29,183 nucleotides of DNA from UBA493 sp035655435. Lineage in GTDB: Archaea; Iainarchaeota; Iainarchaeia; Iainarchaeales; Iainarchaeaceae. This document shows positions 1 through 7,192 of this stretch, piece after piece; positions within the stretch are counted from its first letter, which is position 1; each line of letters opens with the position of its first letter. The stretch spans positions 1 to 29,183 of the forward strand of contig DASRUN010000013.1 of the NCBI GenBank assembly GCA_035655435.1. Reading direction: 5' to 3'. A model generated the notes under the pieces. That model did not search any database. It was not told the origin of the DNA and saw only the letters and a list, made by a program, of their open reading frames with translations. Made by a program: the position numbers and the translations under genes.

Positions 1-1113
1 AACATTGCTCCAAATCATAGAGCGACTGTACTCAAAGGATTTTCTCTCATACTCCAGCCTCAAAGGTTCGTTGTCCAACAATGAAATAATGCTTGAGGCA
101 AAAAGCATACAATCATTTTGAGGAAGCATTATCCCCCTTCCGTTACTGAGAACTTCCTCATTGTACTTGTTGCGCGAAGACACAATTGCCTTTCCCGCCG
201 ACATTGCATAGCTGACAGTTCCGCTGCAAATCTGCCTTGGATCAAGCGAAGGCGCGAGATAAACATCCGCAATCGACAGGCACTCAATTATTTCATTCAA
301 AGAGAGATACTTGTTCAAAAATTTCACGGAATTTTCAACCCCAAGAGATCTGGAAAGTTCGACAAGCTCCTGCCTATAAGATTCTCCTTCCTCCTCCCGA
401 ACTTTTGGATGGGTTTCGCCCACAATCAAGTACACAACATTTGGATGCTTTTCCAAAACCAACGGCATTGCCCTTATAGTGTGCTCTATTGCCTTGCCCC
501 TGCTCAACATTCCAAATGTAACAAGCACCTTTGAATTCTCAAAACCGAATTTTTTCTTGGTTTTCATCTTTTCGTAATTCAAGTTAATGTTCGGAACACC
601 ATGAGGGATAACCACGATGTTTTCACGGTTAATCCCATAATCATTCACAAGAATTTCCTTTGAAACATTTGTCATTACAACAATGGCGCTGCTGAGGCGC
701 GCAATTTCCCGGACAACACGCTTCATTTCAGGATCGGGGTTTTCGAGAACAGTGTGGAAAGTCGGCACAATGCTTTTTTTGAGTTTTTCCATGAACATGA
801 GCAGATGCGTGCCGTAATTTCCCCCAAAAATCCCGAACTCGTGCTGGATATTCACAATCGGAGAATTTTTCATTGAATTAATTTTCTTTGCCGCAAGCTC
901 GTATGCCTCAACCTGCTTCTCGCTTATCGTGTGGAACACCTTTTTATTGTAAACCCTGAAAGTGCTTGGATTTTCCTCCATCGCAATTATTTTAGGTTTT
1001 GCAGCACTGCCAAATTTGTAATGGATGGCATCGCTCAGGTCTTTGGTGAAAGTCGCGATCCCGCACTCCCGCGGAGGATAAGTCGATAGAAATAAAACTT
1101 TGTTGGATTGCAT
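1..1113 (-). CDS. GT4-family glycosyltransferase (3' end outside window)
   Basis: This is a retaining, nucleotide-sugar-dependent glycosyltransferase of the GT-B fold. It starts at ATG 1113 and stays open for 371 codons to the window edge, so the C-terminus is missing. The N-terminus has the typical opening VLFLSTYPPRECGIATF. Further in are NIQHEFGIFGG and the hinge region IPHGVPN. The C-terminal Rossmann half begins with VLVTFGMLSRGKAIEHTIRA, and LAPSLDPRQICSGTVSYAMSAGKAIV corresponds to the donor-binding E-x7-E region of GT4. The gene lies 41 bp downstream of a GH130 gene on the same strand, a pairing that suggests synthesis and turnover of one mannose- or glucose-containing glycan. The family call is firm; the sugar is unknown. 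Confidence 0.88.
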   Translation of the reverse strand, partial: MQSNKVLFLSTYPPRECGIATFTKDLSDAIHYKFGSAAKPKIIAMEENPSTFRVYNKKVFHTISEKQVEAYELAAKKINSMKNSPIVNIQHEFGIFGGNYGTHLLMFMEKLKKSIVPTFHTVLENPDPEMKRVVREIARLSSAIVVMTNVSKEILVNDYGINRENIVVIPHGVPNINLNYEKMKTKKKFGFENSKVLVTFGMLSRGKAIEHTIRAMPLVLEKHPNVVYLIVGETHPKVREEEGESYRQELVELSRSLGVENSVKFLNKYLSLNEIIECLSIADVYLAPSLDPRQICSGTVSYAMSAGKAIVSSRNKYNEEVLSNGRGIMLPQNDCMLFASSIISLLDNEPLRLEYERKSFEYSRSMIWSNV

Positions 1114-1138
1114 CCGGTTCGTTATTAGTGGCGCTTAA

Positions 1139-1149
1139 CTAAATAAAAA
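1139..1149 (-). promoter_or_regulatory. Possible TATA box for the GT4 gene
   Basis: Read on the minus strand this is TTTTTATTTAG, centred about 31 bases before ATG 1113. It suggests that the GT4 gene can be transcribed separately from the GH130 gene upstream. Confidence 0.4.
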
Positions 1150-1154
1150 GCAAT

Positions 1155-2240
1155 TCATTTCAGCGAATTCAAGATATCACCGATTTTTATTTTTCTTGCA
1201 ACAATAGAAGAGTCAGAAGCGCCGCTGTAAATCAAAAGATTTTTGTTGGCTTTATCCGAAATTGCAGCCGTTGGAAAAATAACATCGTTCACAAAACCGC
1301 TTTTCTCCGATTTCAATTTTGGTTTGAACAACGGCTCATGATTCGGGGTTCTTGCAATAACCTTGTCCGGTTTTTTTAGATCCGTCAAAAATGCGCCGGC
1401 GCTATAAATCTTGTGGGAACCGGGATCGTTGAACTGCGTGAGAGAAACGCCGTGATAAATTTCAAGCCAGCCCTCATCGGTTCTTATCGGAACTGTTCCG
1501 GCCCCTATCCGCAAATGATCCCAACCAAATTTGCTTGGTTTAATCATCGGTTTGTCTTTCCCCCAAAAAATAAGGTCCTTTGAATAGGAAATCCAAATGC
1601 TTGGCTTGTCAAAAATCATTGTTCCCTCAGGGCGGTGCAAAGCAACATAATATCCGTTTATTTTTTCCGGAAAAATAACAACATCCTTGTTCTGTTGCCT
1701 GAAAATTATTCCCTCTCGTTTCCAATGCTCCAAATCCTTTGATGTTGCAAGAGAAGTTGAAACGCCGGAATCCATGGAAACCGAAACATAAGACATGGCA
1801 TATTTTTTTTCTTCGGCAAGATAAGTAATCCTCGGATCCTCAACACCGAAATCGCCATCATTTTTCAAGCCGAAAAAATCCGGGAAATCGCTGATCTTTT
1901 CAACGTTCATTCCATCAGAACTTAATAGAATTTTTCTCAAATGTGAAATCGTCGGGAGCCTCGAAAACTTTTCGTCCGTCAAAAAACAGTCAGGACAGAG
2001 TTTCATTTTTTTCCTGTCAACCCTTTCAATCGTCCACTTCAATTCTTTTTCCCCGGAAAATCGCGGTGCAATAAAAGTCTTGTTGTCATGGTACGGAGTT
2101 TCGGAAACACGCGCCATGAGCAATATTTTACCGTTCTTCAGCCTCACTCCGGCGGGATTGAAAACACCCCTAACCCTGAAAATGGATTGGCTTGGCTTTA
2201 CATCACGGCCGGAAACAAGCAACTTTGTTTCAATGTTCAT
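1155..2240 (-). CDS. GH130-family glycoside phosphorylase/hydrolase
   Basis: This is a five-bladed beta-propeller enzyme of about 361 residues, related to beta-mannoside phosphorylases that cleave beta-1,4- or beta-1,2-mannosides with phosphate. GH130-type motifs visible in order are FNPAGVRLKNGKILLMAR, the catalytic-region GVEDPRITY, LHRPEGTMIF, GTVPIRTDEGWLEIYHGV and the final NDVIFPTAAI. The open frame extends 34 codons further upstream, but a strong TATA-like box at 2263-2271 lies 27 bases before the internal ATG at 2240, so that ATG is chosen as a leaderless start. The upstream extension (SVFALYLQRQLIF and on) is out of keeping with the family. Substrate and the choice between phosphorylase and hydrolase cannot be read from sequence. 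It is paired with the GT4 gene downstream. Confidence 0.85.
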   Translation of the reverse strand: MNIETKLLVSGRDVKPSQSIFRVRGVFNPAGVRLKNGKILLMARVSETPYHDNKTFIAPRFSGEKELKWTIERVDRKKMKLCPDCFLTDEKFSRLPTISHLRKILLSSDGMNVEKISDFPDFFGLKNDGDFGVEDPRITYLAEEKKYAMSYVSVSMDSGVSTSLATSKDLEHWKREGIIFRQQNKDVVIFPEKINGYYVALHRPEGTMIFDKPSIWISYSKDLIFWGKDKPMIKPSKFGWDHLRIGAGTVPIRTDEGWLEIYHGVSLTQFNDPGSHKIYSAGAFLTDLKKPDKVIARTPNHEPLFKPKLKSEKSGFVNDVIFPTAAISDKANKNLLIYSGASDSSIVARKIKIGDILNSLK

Positions 2241-2262
2241 AGGGAACAAGAACGAAAAACGC

Positions 2263-2271
2263 GTATTTATA
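2263..2271 (-). promoter_or_regulatory. TATA box deciding the GH130 start
   Basis: Minus-strand TATAAATAC, centred 27 bases before ATG 2240. It excludes the upstream in-frame ATG at 2342, which would lie before the promoter. Confidence 0.7.
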
Positions 2272-2387
2272 GGTTGCGCATTGAACAATACGCAAAAAAT
2301 TAATTGGCGTTGCAGATATAGCGCGAAAACAGAGCCATTCATAAAACTGATTTTAAGTTTTTGAGCTCAGCCTGGCTCATTGGAACA

Positions 2388-2396
2388 ATTAAATAG
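2388..2396 (+). promoter_or_regulatory. TATA box of the phosphoribosyltransferase-like gene
   Basis: ATTAAATAG, centred 25 bases before ATG 2417, with no ribosome binding site between. It faces away from the GH130 promoter, so 2241-2416 is a divergent promoter region. Confidence 0.55.
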
Positions 2397-2416
2397 AGCA
2401 AAGGATTATTTTTTAC

Positions 2417-3076
2417 ATGTTAAAATGGTTAACTAGAATAATACCGCGGAAACCAAAAAAGCAAAGAATTTCTTATACAGACCCTTATTTTGCAGGCGTT
2501 ACGTGGCCGCCAGAAGAATTTCGGAAAAATATTAGACCGATTTTTGATGCAGCACCAAAATTTTCCAGGTTGGCAAGGCAGGATAAAACAGTTGTGCTGT
2601 TTATCGGCAGGTCAACGAGACCACTTTTTGATGCCGCCAGAGAAATAAACACATCAACCAGAAGATCTGAAAGAGCCAAGAGAGAAAATATAAAATATTT
2701 TGTCCCGCCAAAAAAAGATTTTTTGGATTCATTGGAAGGGCAGGGAGTTGCACAGCTGGCAGCGGAATTAAAAAGAAAAAATATTGTTTCAGACAGAAAA
2801 CAAGTTTATTACCTCGTTGATTATGTCAGGAGCGGATCAACAGCGAAAATAATTGAGAGAGCAATTAAAACCGTTAACCCTCAAGCAGAAGTAAGACTAA
2901 TCAGCCAGAAAACCCCGGAATTTGCCGATGTAATAAATATTTCAAACCTCATGCCAAGACCCACAACTAAAAACGACGGAATACCGGTAACACAAACGCG
3001 AAGCCATCCCAGGATAACCGCTTCATACAAACAGTTCCAAGACGCACTTCAGGATCACGTAAAAAATATGAAATAA
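2417..3076 (+). CDS. Phosphoribosyltransferase-like protein
   Basis: A 219-residue soluble protein. Residues 130-146 read VYYLVDYVRSGSTAKII, which matches the PRPP-binding signature of type I phosphoribosyltransferases (four hydrophobics, DD, then a turn ending in GST), except that the second acidic residue is Tyr136. An earlier segment, VVLFIGRSTRPLFDAARE (59-76), could be the first strand and loop of the same fold. A basic N-terminus (KWLTRIIPRKPKKQR) precedes the domain. The nucleobase-recognition hood cannot be identified, so the substrate is unknown. It may be a regulatory or binding protein rather than an enzyme. It is a single gene with its own promoter. Confidence 0.5.
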   Translation: MLKWLTRIIPRKPKKQRISYTDPYFAGVTWPPEEFRKNIRPIFDAAPKFSRLARQDKTVVLFIGRSTRPLFDAAREINTSTRRSERAKRENIKYFVPPKKDFLDSLEGQGVAQLAAELKRKNIVSDRKQVYYLVDYVRSGSTAKIIERAIKTVNPQAEVRLISQKTPEFADVINISNLMPRPTTKNDGIPVTQTRSHPRITASYKQFQDALQDHVKNMK

Positions 3077-3187
3077 CACCACTAAAATTTGAAATTACAA
3101 CATAATAACACTGACATTTTGAAATTTTCCCCCAATCAAAATGAATAAAAACACAAAACAGCTGATTTGTACAACAGTTACATTAAT

Positions 3188-3196
3188 GGAGGTGGG
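3188..3196 (+). promoter_or_regulatory. Strong Shine-Dalgarno before the DUF4870 gene
   Basis: GGAGGTGGG ends five bases before ATG 3202. It is one of the few textbook ribosome binding sites in the window and shows that this mRNA has a 5' leader, unlike most neighbours. Confidence 0.7.
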
Positions 3197-3201
3197 GTTT
3201 A

Positions 3202-3564
3202 ATGGCAAATACAACAAAGTCAGGATCCAGCGGATCAGGACTTAGTCAGAATGTTGCAGGAGCACTATGCTATCTGCTTGGATTCATAACGGGCATTCTT
3301 TTCCTACTCATTGAGAAGGACAATAAGTTCGTGAAATTCCATGCAATGCAGGCAATACTATTTTCTGTAGCATTCTTTGTGGCTTCGGTAATACTGAGCA
3401 TGTTCTGGGTTATACCGTTCTTAGGATGGTTAATTGCAGGAATAGGCAGCACGCTTCTTGGAATAGCAGGATTGCTACTCTGGCTTTTCCTAATGTGGAA
3501 AGCATATCAGGGAGAAAAATTCAAATTGCCAGTAATCGGCGACATAGCCGAAAAGAATTCGTAA
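3202..3564 (+). CDS. DUF4870/Tic20-like small membrane protein
   Basis: A 120-residue integral membrane protein. A Gly/Ser-rich N-terminus is followed by AGALCYLLGFITGILFLLI, the charged stretch EKDNKFVKFHAMQAILF typical of the DUF4870 family, and two further hydrophobic segments (about residues 55-75 and 77-100), giving roughly three or four membrane spans. Family members are widespread in archaea and bacteria and their biochemical role is not established. The start is fixed by the strong Shine-Dalgarno at 3188. A hairpin plus T-run terminator follows the stop codon directly, so the gene is monocistronic. Confidence 0.8.
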   Translation: MANTTKSGSSGSGLSQNVAGALCYLLGFITGILFLLIEKDNKFVKFHAMQAILFSVAFFVASVILSMFWVIPFLGWLIAGIGSTLLGIAGLLLWLFLMWKAYQGEKFKLPVIGDIAEKNS

Positions 3565-3573
3565 ATCTTTGTT

Positions 3574-3606
3574 GCGGAGAAAAACTCTCCGCCAAAAATT
3601 TTTTTT
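3574..3606 (+). terminator. Hairpin plus T-run terminator
   Basis: GCGGAGA (3574-3580) and TCTCCGC (3586-3592) form a perfect 7-bp stem with a five-base loop. A run of eight T follows at 3599-3606. It lies 10 bases after the DUF4870 stop codon. Confidence 0.7.
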
Positions 3607-3651
3607 AATTTTAATTCTGTTGGAAAATTCAATACTAACAAAATACATATC

Positions 3652-3660
3652 TTTAACTTA
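3652..3660 (+). promoter_or_regulatory. Possible TATA box, small membrane gene
   Basis: TTTAACTTA, centred 27 bases before ATG 3683, consistent with a leaderless start there. Confidence 0.4.
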
Positions 3661-3682
3661 TTCAAAGATGTAAAGTTTTTTG

Positions 3683-4027
3683 ATGGATTTCAAAAAAGTC
3701 ATACAACTAAAACTCAAACGAATTGTGTTTGCAGCTCTCATAATACTGGCGGTTTCCTTAATTGTTGAATTTATAGGTGCAATTTGTATTGACGGGATTG
3801 ATTTTGGATATTGTGTTTCTAGAGGAGGAACTCCGTTTAGTTTCTTGGTCATGGGAGAAATAAATGCTATTCCGCAATCACATCTAGCAAATTGGTTTTC
3901 TGGGTTTCCGTATTTGACTATCGGAAACACTTTATTTGCCCCAATAAATCTTATTCTTGATTTTGGAATTATTTTTGTTATTGTAACTTTGTTTTATTTA
4001 ATCAAGGAATCGATTAGCAAAAAATAG
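3683..4027 (+). CDS. Small membrane protein, unknown function
   Basis: A protein of about 114 residues not recognised as any family. It has a basic N-terminus (DFKKVIQLKLKR), a hydrophobic segment IVFAALIILAVSLIVEFIGA, a polar middle with two cysteines (ICIDGIDFGYC), and a C-terminal membrane segment (LILDFGIIFVIVTLFYLI) ending in a lysine-rich tail. That predicts two spans with both ends inside. ATG 3683 is preferred to the TTG one codon earlier because of TATA spacing. Codon use looks somewhat more A+T-rich and T-ending than its neighbours, which could indicate recent acquisition; this is a by-eye impression. Confidence 0.5.
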   Translation: MDFKKVIQLKLKRIVFAALIILAVSLIVEFIGAICIDGIDFGYCVSRGGTPFSFLVMGEINAIPQSHLANWFSGFPYLTIGNTLFAPINLILDFGIIFVIVTLFYLIKESISKK

Positions 4028-4039
4028 ATTAGTCGTGGC

Positions 4040-4765
4040 CTAGTTTATAGGACGATATTTTTCAATCCAAGCTGCTGCTTGCTTAAACGTTGTAAATTCT
4101 TTTTCCATTAAATCTTTTAACAATAAGCGCCTGGTTGCTGATTCCTTCGGAAATTTTTCAAAAATTCCAGATGCCAATGCCAACCCAGCCTTCGAGGCAG
4201 TGAAAACTTTAGATGTCAAACTCCCATCACGCATAAAATTGCCCTCCTCCAAGTCGACATAATGACCTTCTCCCTTATCCATCCACCGCTCAAACCGCCT
4301 GCGCGCATTTTGTGTAAGTAGCCATTCAAGATGGAGAGCATAGGATAAAATTTCACTGACTAAAAGCACGTTTCGTTTACCCTTTCTTTTTCTGATTCGA
4401 TAATATGCAGCGTGCGCATATTCATGAATAATGAACTCCGGAAAATCCATTTGATCTTTTCTTAAATACAAAATATTTTTTACTCCCTTACTCCCTAATG
4501 GAATTAACGCTGCGCCCGCATTTTCAAAATCAAAGTTCTCCTGCTTTTTTTTGGTTGCCCTAAGATAATTTACAGTAGCTCTGTTAACGGTATTCAAATT
4601 GAAAGTGATTTTTGCTGACGCACGTCCTCTTCCAAAAAATTCTTCGACAAAACTTCTTGCTCGCCCTAAGGACTGTCTTATACGTATTTTAGAAGTCACA
4701 CGTGGCGGAGTTGGTTTTCTGGCCTGCCATTTGAAAGTCTTTCTTTGCGGCTCTGTCATTAGCAT
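4040..4765 (-). CDS. HEXXH zinc metallopeptidase-like protein
   Basis: A 241-residue cytoplasmic protein without a signal peptide. Residues 114-118 read HEYAH inside PEFIIHEYAHAAYY, the HEXXH zinc site of gluzincin-type peptidases. Glu138 in SEILSYALHLEW lies 20 residues beyond the second histidine, a usual spacing for the third ligand. The N-terminus is very basic (KWQARKPTPPRVTSKIRIR), and a C-terminal helical region, KDLMEKEFTTFKQAAAWIEKY, could be a substrate- or partner-binding module. No known peptidase family is recognised beyond the motif. A TATA-like box at 4782-4789 fits ATG 4759 (third residue) slightly better than ATG 4765, so the start is uncertain by two codons. Confidence 0.55.
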   Translation of the reverse strand: MLMTEPQRKTFKWQARKPTPPRVTSKIRIRQSLGRARSFVEEFFGRGRASAKITFNLNTVNRATVNYLRATKKKQENFDFENAGAALIPLGSKGVKNILYLRKDQMDFPEFIIHEYAHAAYYRIRKRKGKRNVLLVSEILSYALHLEWLLTQNARRRFERWMDKGEGHYVDLEEGNFMRDGSLTSKVFTASKAGLALASGIFEKFPKESATRRLLLKDLMEKEFTTFKQAAAWIEKYRPIN

Positions 4766-4781
4766 AATTAATATTTTTCAG

Positions 4782-4789
4782 TTAATAAA
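4782..4789 (-). promoter_or_regulatory. TATA box of the metallopeptidase-like gene
   Basis: Minus-strand TTTATTAA, centred 20-26 bases before the two candidate ATGs (4765, 4759). It lies just past the 3' end of the same-strand tRNA-Gln gene. Confidence 0.45.
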
Positions 4790-4793
4790 AAAT

Positions 4794-4866
4794 TAGCCCC
4801 ATCCGGATTCGAACCGGAGTCCGCAGGTCCAAAGCCTGCTATCCTTGGCCACTAGACGATGGGGCT
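4794..4866 (-). tRNA. tRNA-Gln (anticodon TTG)
   Basis: A 73-nt cloverleaf on the minus strand. The acceptor AGCCCCA pairs with TGGGGCT and the discriminator is A. The anticodon stem GCAGG/CCTGC encloses the loop CTTTGGA, giving anticodon TTG. The T-arm is TCCGG-TTCGAAT-CCGGA. CCA is not encoded. An AT-rich box (TTTTTTAAAG) lies about 20 bases upstream at 4882-4891. In archaea Gln-tRNA(Gln) is usually made by GatDE, which is not in this window; the GatCAB genes further on more likely serve tRNA-Asn. Confidence 0.95.
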
Positions 4867-4927
4867 AAGCATACGATTTTTCTTTAAAAAACCATTTTAC
4901 TGGCTAAGAATTACTCGCGTAATAAGG

Positions 4928-4934
4928 TTTTTAA
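4928..4934 (+). promoter_or_regulatory. TATA-like box deciding the start at 4958
   Basis: TTTTTAA, centred 27 bases before ATG 4958. It argues against the upstream in-frame ATGs at 4859 (inside the tRNA gene) and 4934. Confidence 0.5.
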
Positions 4935-4957
4935 TGGAATTCTGGTTTGATATTTAT

Positions 4958-5707
4958 ATGAAAAATCCAATAGAATTGCTTGGAGAGGCATTTAGCCTAA
5001 GCATAAACCCGGCTTCGCTTTTTCTTGGAGCAATTTACTTTGCAATTGCATTATTAATCGGCTTTGGAATAAGCACAATAGCTGTTGTTGCAGGATTATT
5101 CGGAATAGGCGCACTCGGGCTCATAGAAAATATTTTTGTAAAAGTAGCAATAATAGGAACAATCGCACTTATTGCATTTGTAATTCTTATTGTAATTCAG
5201 GCAATAATGAATATTTTTGCATTAACAGGATTCGGACAAATATTGCAGAGAAACACTTACAATTTTGAAGCAATAGGAGATTCGGTTAGAATGAGAGTTT
5301 TTCCAACAATAGTGGCAATGCTAATTGTACTCTTTATTTACGCACTTGTTTTGGGAATACTGGCAGGTGTGTTTTATCTTCCATTAAAAGAAGTTGGTTT
5401 GATAATAGCTTTCTTTGTTTTCCTTGCCTTTGTTTTTTTAACAATACCATTTTTCATGCTTGTTTCTCCAACAGTTGTTTTTGAAAACGTTGGGGGAATA
5501 GAGGCAGTTGGAAGAGCAATGCTTTATGGGAGAAGGAATTACTTGTTCAACTTGGGAACAATTGTAACCGTTATTCTCCTCGCAATTCCAATGATGCTTA
5601 GTTTCATCATACCCCCTATCGGACTTCTGGTGAGCTTCTTTTTCACAATCCTGTACACAATCTACATAGTGAAAATTTACCAGGAAAATAAGGCAAGAAG
5701 CATATAA
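4958..5707 (+). CDS. Multi-pass membrane protein (DUF4013/YciC-like)
   Basis: A protein of about 249 residues with five or six membrane spans. It opens with MKNPIELLGEAFSLSINPAS, followed by a long hydrophobic block broken by Gly residues. The next segments are VKVAIIGTIALIAFVILIVI, a conserved-looking cytoplasmic loop with FGQILQRNTYNFEAIGDSV, then VAMLIVLFIYALVLGI, VFLAFVFLTIPFFMLVSPTV and a final pair. The order 'EAF', then 'F...SPTVVFENVGGIEAVGRAM..GR', resembles archaeal membrane proteins of the DUF4013/YciC-like type, whose function is unknown. That assignment is tentative. The open frame extends back into the tRNA-Gln gene, but those codons are unlikely to be translated. Confidence 0.6.
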   Translation: MKNPIELLGEAFSLSINPASLFLGAIYFAIALLIGFGISTIAVVAGLFGIGALGLIENIFVKVAIIGTIALIAFVILIVIQAIMNIFALTGFGQILQRNTYNFEAIGDSVRMRVFPTIVAMLIVLFIYALVLGILAGVFYLPLKEVGLIIAFFVFLAFVFLTIPFFMLVSPTVVFENVGGIEAVGRAMLYGRRNYLFNLGTIVTVILLAIPMMLSFIIPPIGLLVSFFFTILYTIYIVKIYQENKARSI

Positions 5708-5766
5708 TTTAAGCTTTAAAACCCTTTCCCAGCACAAAAATCCATCTCATAAATAACCAATTGTTA

Positions 5767-5839
5767 GGGCGTGTGGCTCAGTGGTTAGAGTTCCCGACTG
5801 ATAATCGGGGGGTCGGAGGTTCGATTCCTCCCATGCCCA
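5767..5839 (+). tRNA. tRNA-Ile (anticodon GAT)
   Basis: A 73-nt cloverleaf. The acceptor GGGCGTG pairs with CATGCCC (one G-T pair) and the discriminator is A. The anticodon stem CCCGA/TCGGG encloses CTGATAA, so the anticodon is GAT. The T-arm is GGAGG-TTCGATT-CCTCC. Unlike tRNA-Gln, CCA follows directly in the DNA (5840-5842). A TATA-like GCTTTAAAACC lies at 5713-5723. The 3' half is overlapped on the other strand by the tail of the LAGLIDADG gene. Confidence 0.95.
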
Positions 5840-6984
5840 CCATTTACAACTCTTGCAAGTAACTCATTTTTTGGTATTCCAAAATATCTTTTACTTTTCC
5901 GGGATATTTTTACGCCATCAATAAAACCGCCAAGGTCAAAAAATTTCTTGAATGCTTCACGTGTTTGCGCCCTTATTCCAGCAATTCCACACCAGGAATT
6001 TCCGCTATTCACAATTTTAACCTTAAACCCGAGACTTTGCATAAAATCCTTCCATTCAACTGCAAGCGTTGGATGATAGCAGGCCAAATCAAGTGAGGGA
6101 TAACTTTTGAGCGGAACTGAAATTGAGCCATCAGCCGTAAATCCAAATCGCATAGCCCATATTTTTGTCTGTTCACTGGCATCAAATAAGAATTTTAGAG
6201 TTGGCTGTGGAGAATTCAAATATTCTTCACTTGTTTCATACCAACTTGGTGATGTCTTGAAACTCGGACTCAGCCTGAGCAATTCTTTACCCAGTTCCTC
6301 ATCACTAACCCGAATGTTATTCGCCTTCTTTGCATACCCTATAGTCGGCACCTTCACTGAAAGTACATTTTCCAAAGAAAATATTATACTCTCAAGTATT
6401 TTATCATTTGTCGCATAGCCGATTCTATAGTGCCTTCCTTTCACATGCATTGATCCATCGGTCAAAAGACAGACCGCGAAAACCGCTTTCAAGTCAACTC
6501 CTTCTCTTTTCATTTTGGCTATTAGTGGATGCGTAAAAATAGTGAGTTTTCTAGTCCTTGCGTCCTCAAGCTCTTTTTGCAGTTTTATTTCGCGCATTTT
6601 AGCATAATGAGAATGCTTATCCTCAATGATTTTTGCAGTGGCAAATCCGCCTTGGCTAGCACCCCAATTAAGTGGCAACTTTTCTTCAACAAAAACTTCA
6701 AATTGTCTTAACTCTGGCTCAAATGCGACAAGGCGTTCAAACTTTGAAAGCAGTATGTTGTTCTTTTCATTAAAGTAATCACTAACTGTTTTCCTAACTA
6801 AGCCAAGAATTGTGGCAATAGATTTATGGCTTAAACCATGTTTTTCCGCCAGAAATTCAAGCATCTCTTTTTGTTTCCCTTTCTGAAACCTCAGCCTTTT
6901 GTCCTCCAAAAACTCACCACCAAGATTGGGATTTTTAGAATTAACCTCCTTTCGGAGGGGTTCAGTGCCGGTGCAGGGATTCAT
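5785..6984 (-). CDS. HTH plus LAGLIDADG endonuclease-like protein
   Basis: A 399-residue reading frame. Residues 40-75 form a helix-turn-helix (EMLEFLAEKHGLSHKSIATI, then LVRKTVSDYF). Two degenerate LAGLIDADG motifs follow: VFAVCLLTDGSM at about 168-179 and WAMRFGFTADGSI at about 276-288, both keeping the acidic residue and Gly. That two-motif layout is typical of monomeric homing endonucleases and related DNA-binding regulators. It is not inside an intein or an intron. The last 19 residues (381-399, from NGGHGRNRTSDPP) are antisense tRNA-Ile sequence, so the original C-terminus was probably earlier, or the gene inserted beside the tRNA. ATG 6984 has a TATA-like AAATAATTG 27 bases upstream; an alternative start is Met41. 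Catalytic activity is uncertain. Confidence 0.65.
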   Translation of the reverse strand: MNPCTGTEPLRKEVNSKNPNLGGEFLEDKRLRFQKGKQKEMLEFLAEKHGLSHKSIATILGLVRKTVSDYFNEKNNILLSKFERLVAFEPELRQFEVFVEEKLPLNWGASQGGFATAKIIEDKHSHYAKMREIKLQKELEDARTRKLTIFTHPLIAKMKREGVDLKAVFAVCLLTDGSMHVKGRHYRIGYATNDKILESIIFSLENVLSVKVPTIGYAKKANNIRVSDEELGKELLRLSPSFKTSPSWYETSEEYLNSPQPTLKFLFDASEQTKIWAMRFGFTADGSISVPLKSYPSLDLACYHPTLAVEWKDFMQSLGFKVKIVNSGNSWCGIAGIRAQTREAFKKFFDLGGFIDGVKISRKSKRYFGIPKNELLARVVNGGHGRNRTSDPPIISREL

Positions 6985-7043
6985 TTTGAATCCCTTCCCA
7001 TTGCATCAATTATTTCTTGAAGGGTTCTTCCCTCTCCGAAAGG
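6948..7043 (-). repeat. Nested inverted repeats around the endonuclease start
   Basis: The outer arms CCTTTCGGAGGGG (6948-6960) and CCCTCTCCGAAAGG (7030-7043) are complementary apart from one unpaired base. Inside lies an 8-bp hairpin with arms AGGGATTC (6975-6982) and GAATCCCT (6988-6995) and loop ATTTT. The endonuclease ATG (6982-6984) falls in this inner hairpin. Structures like these could act as a terminator for the lipoprotein gene upstream, or block translation of read-through mRNA. Confidence 0.5.
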
Positions 7044-7192
7044 GTTTCCCCTTTTTGAAACTTTTAACAGAGAAGAAGTAAGAACATTTGTGGACACACT
7101 TCTAGCAAGACACGGAAAAGATTGTTCCTCGGTAAAAATGTCTTTTTTGAAAAAATTGTTAGGCCCTAATCTAATAAGGCATTTGTTAACAC

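Noticed and set aside
118..534. 138-residue plus-strand frame
   Set aside because: It lies wholly within the minus-strand GT4 glycosyltransferase, whose conserved motifs are clear.
2241..2342. 34-codon N-terminal extension of the GH130 protein
   Set aside because: The extension spans the TATA box at 2263-2271 and is not expected in the family.
4859..4957. N-terminal extension of the membrane protein gene into tRNA-Gln
   Set aside because: The extra codons overlap the tRNA gene, and the TATA-like box at 4928 points to the start at 4958.
6961..7002. tRNA-like 3' end or attachment-site copy
   Set aside because: The AGGGATTC...GAATCCCT hairpin resembles a T-arm, but its loop is wrong, there is no D-arm or anticodon stem upstream, and the sequence does not match either tRNA gene in the window.
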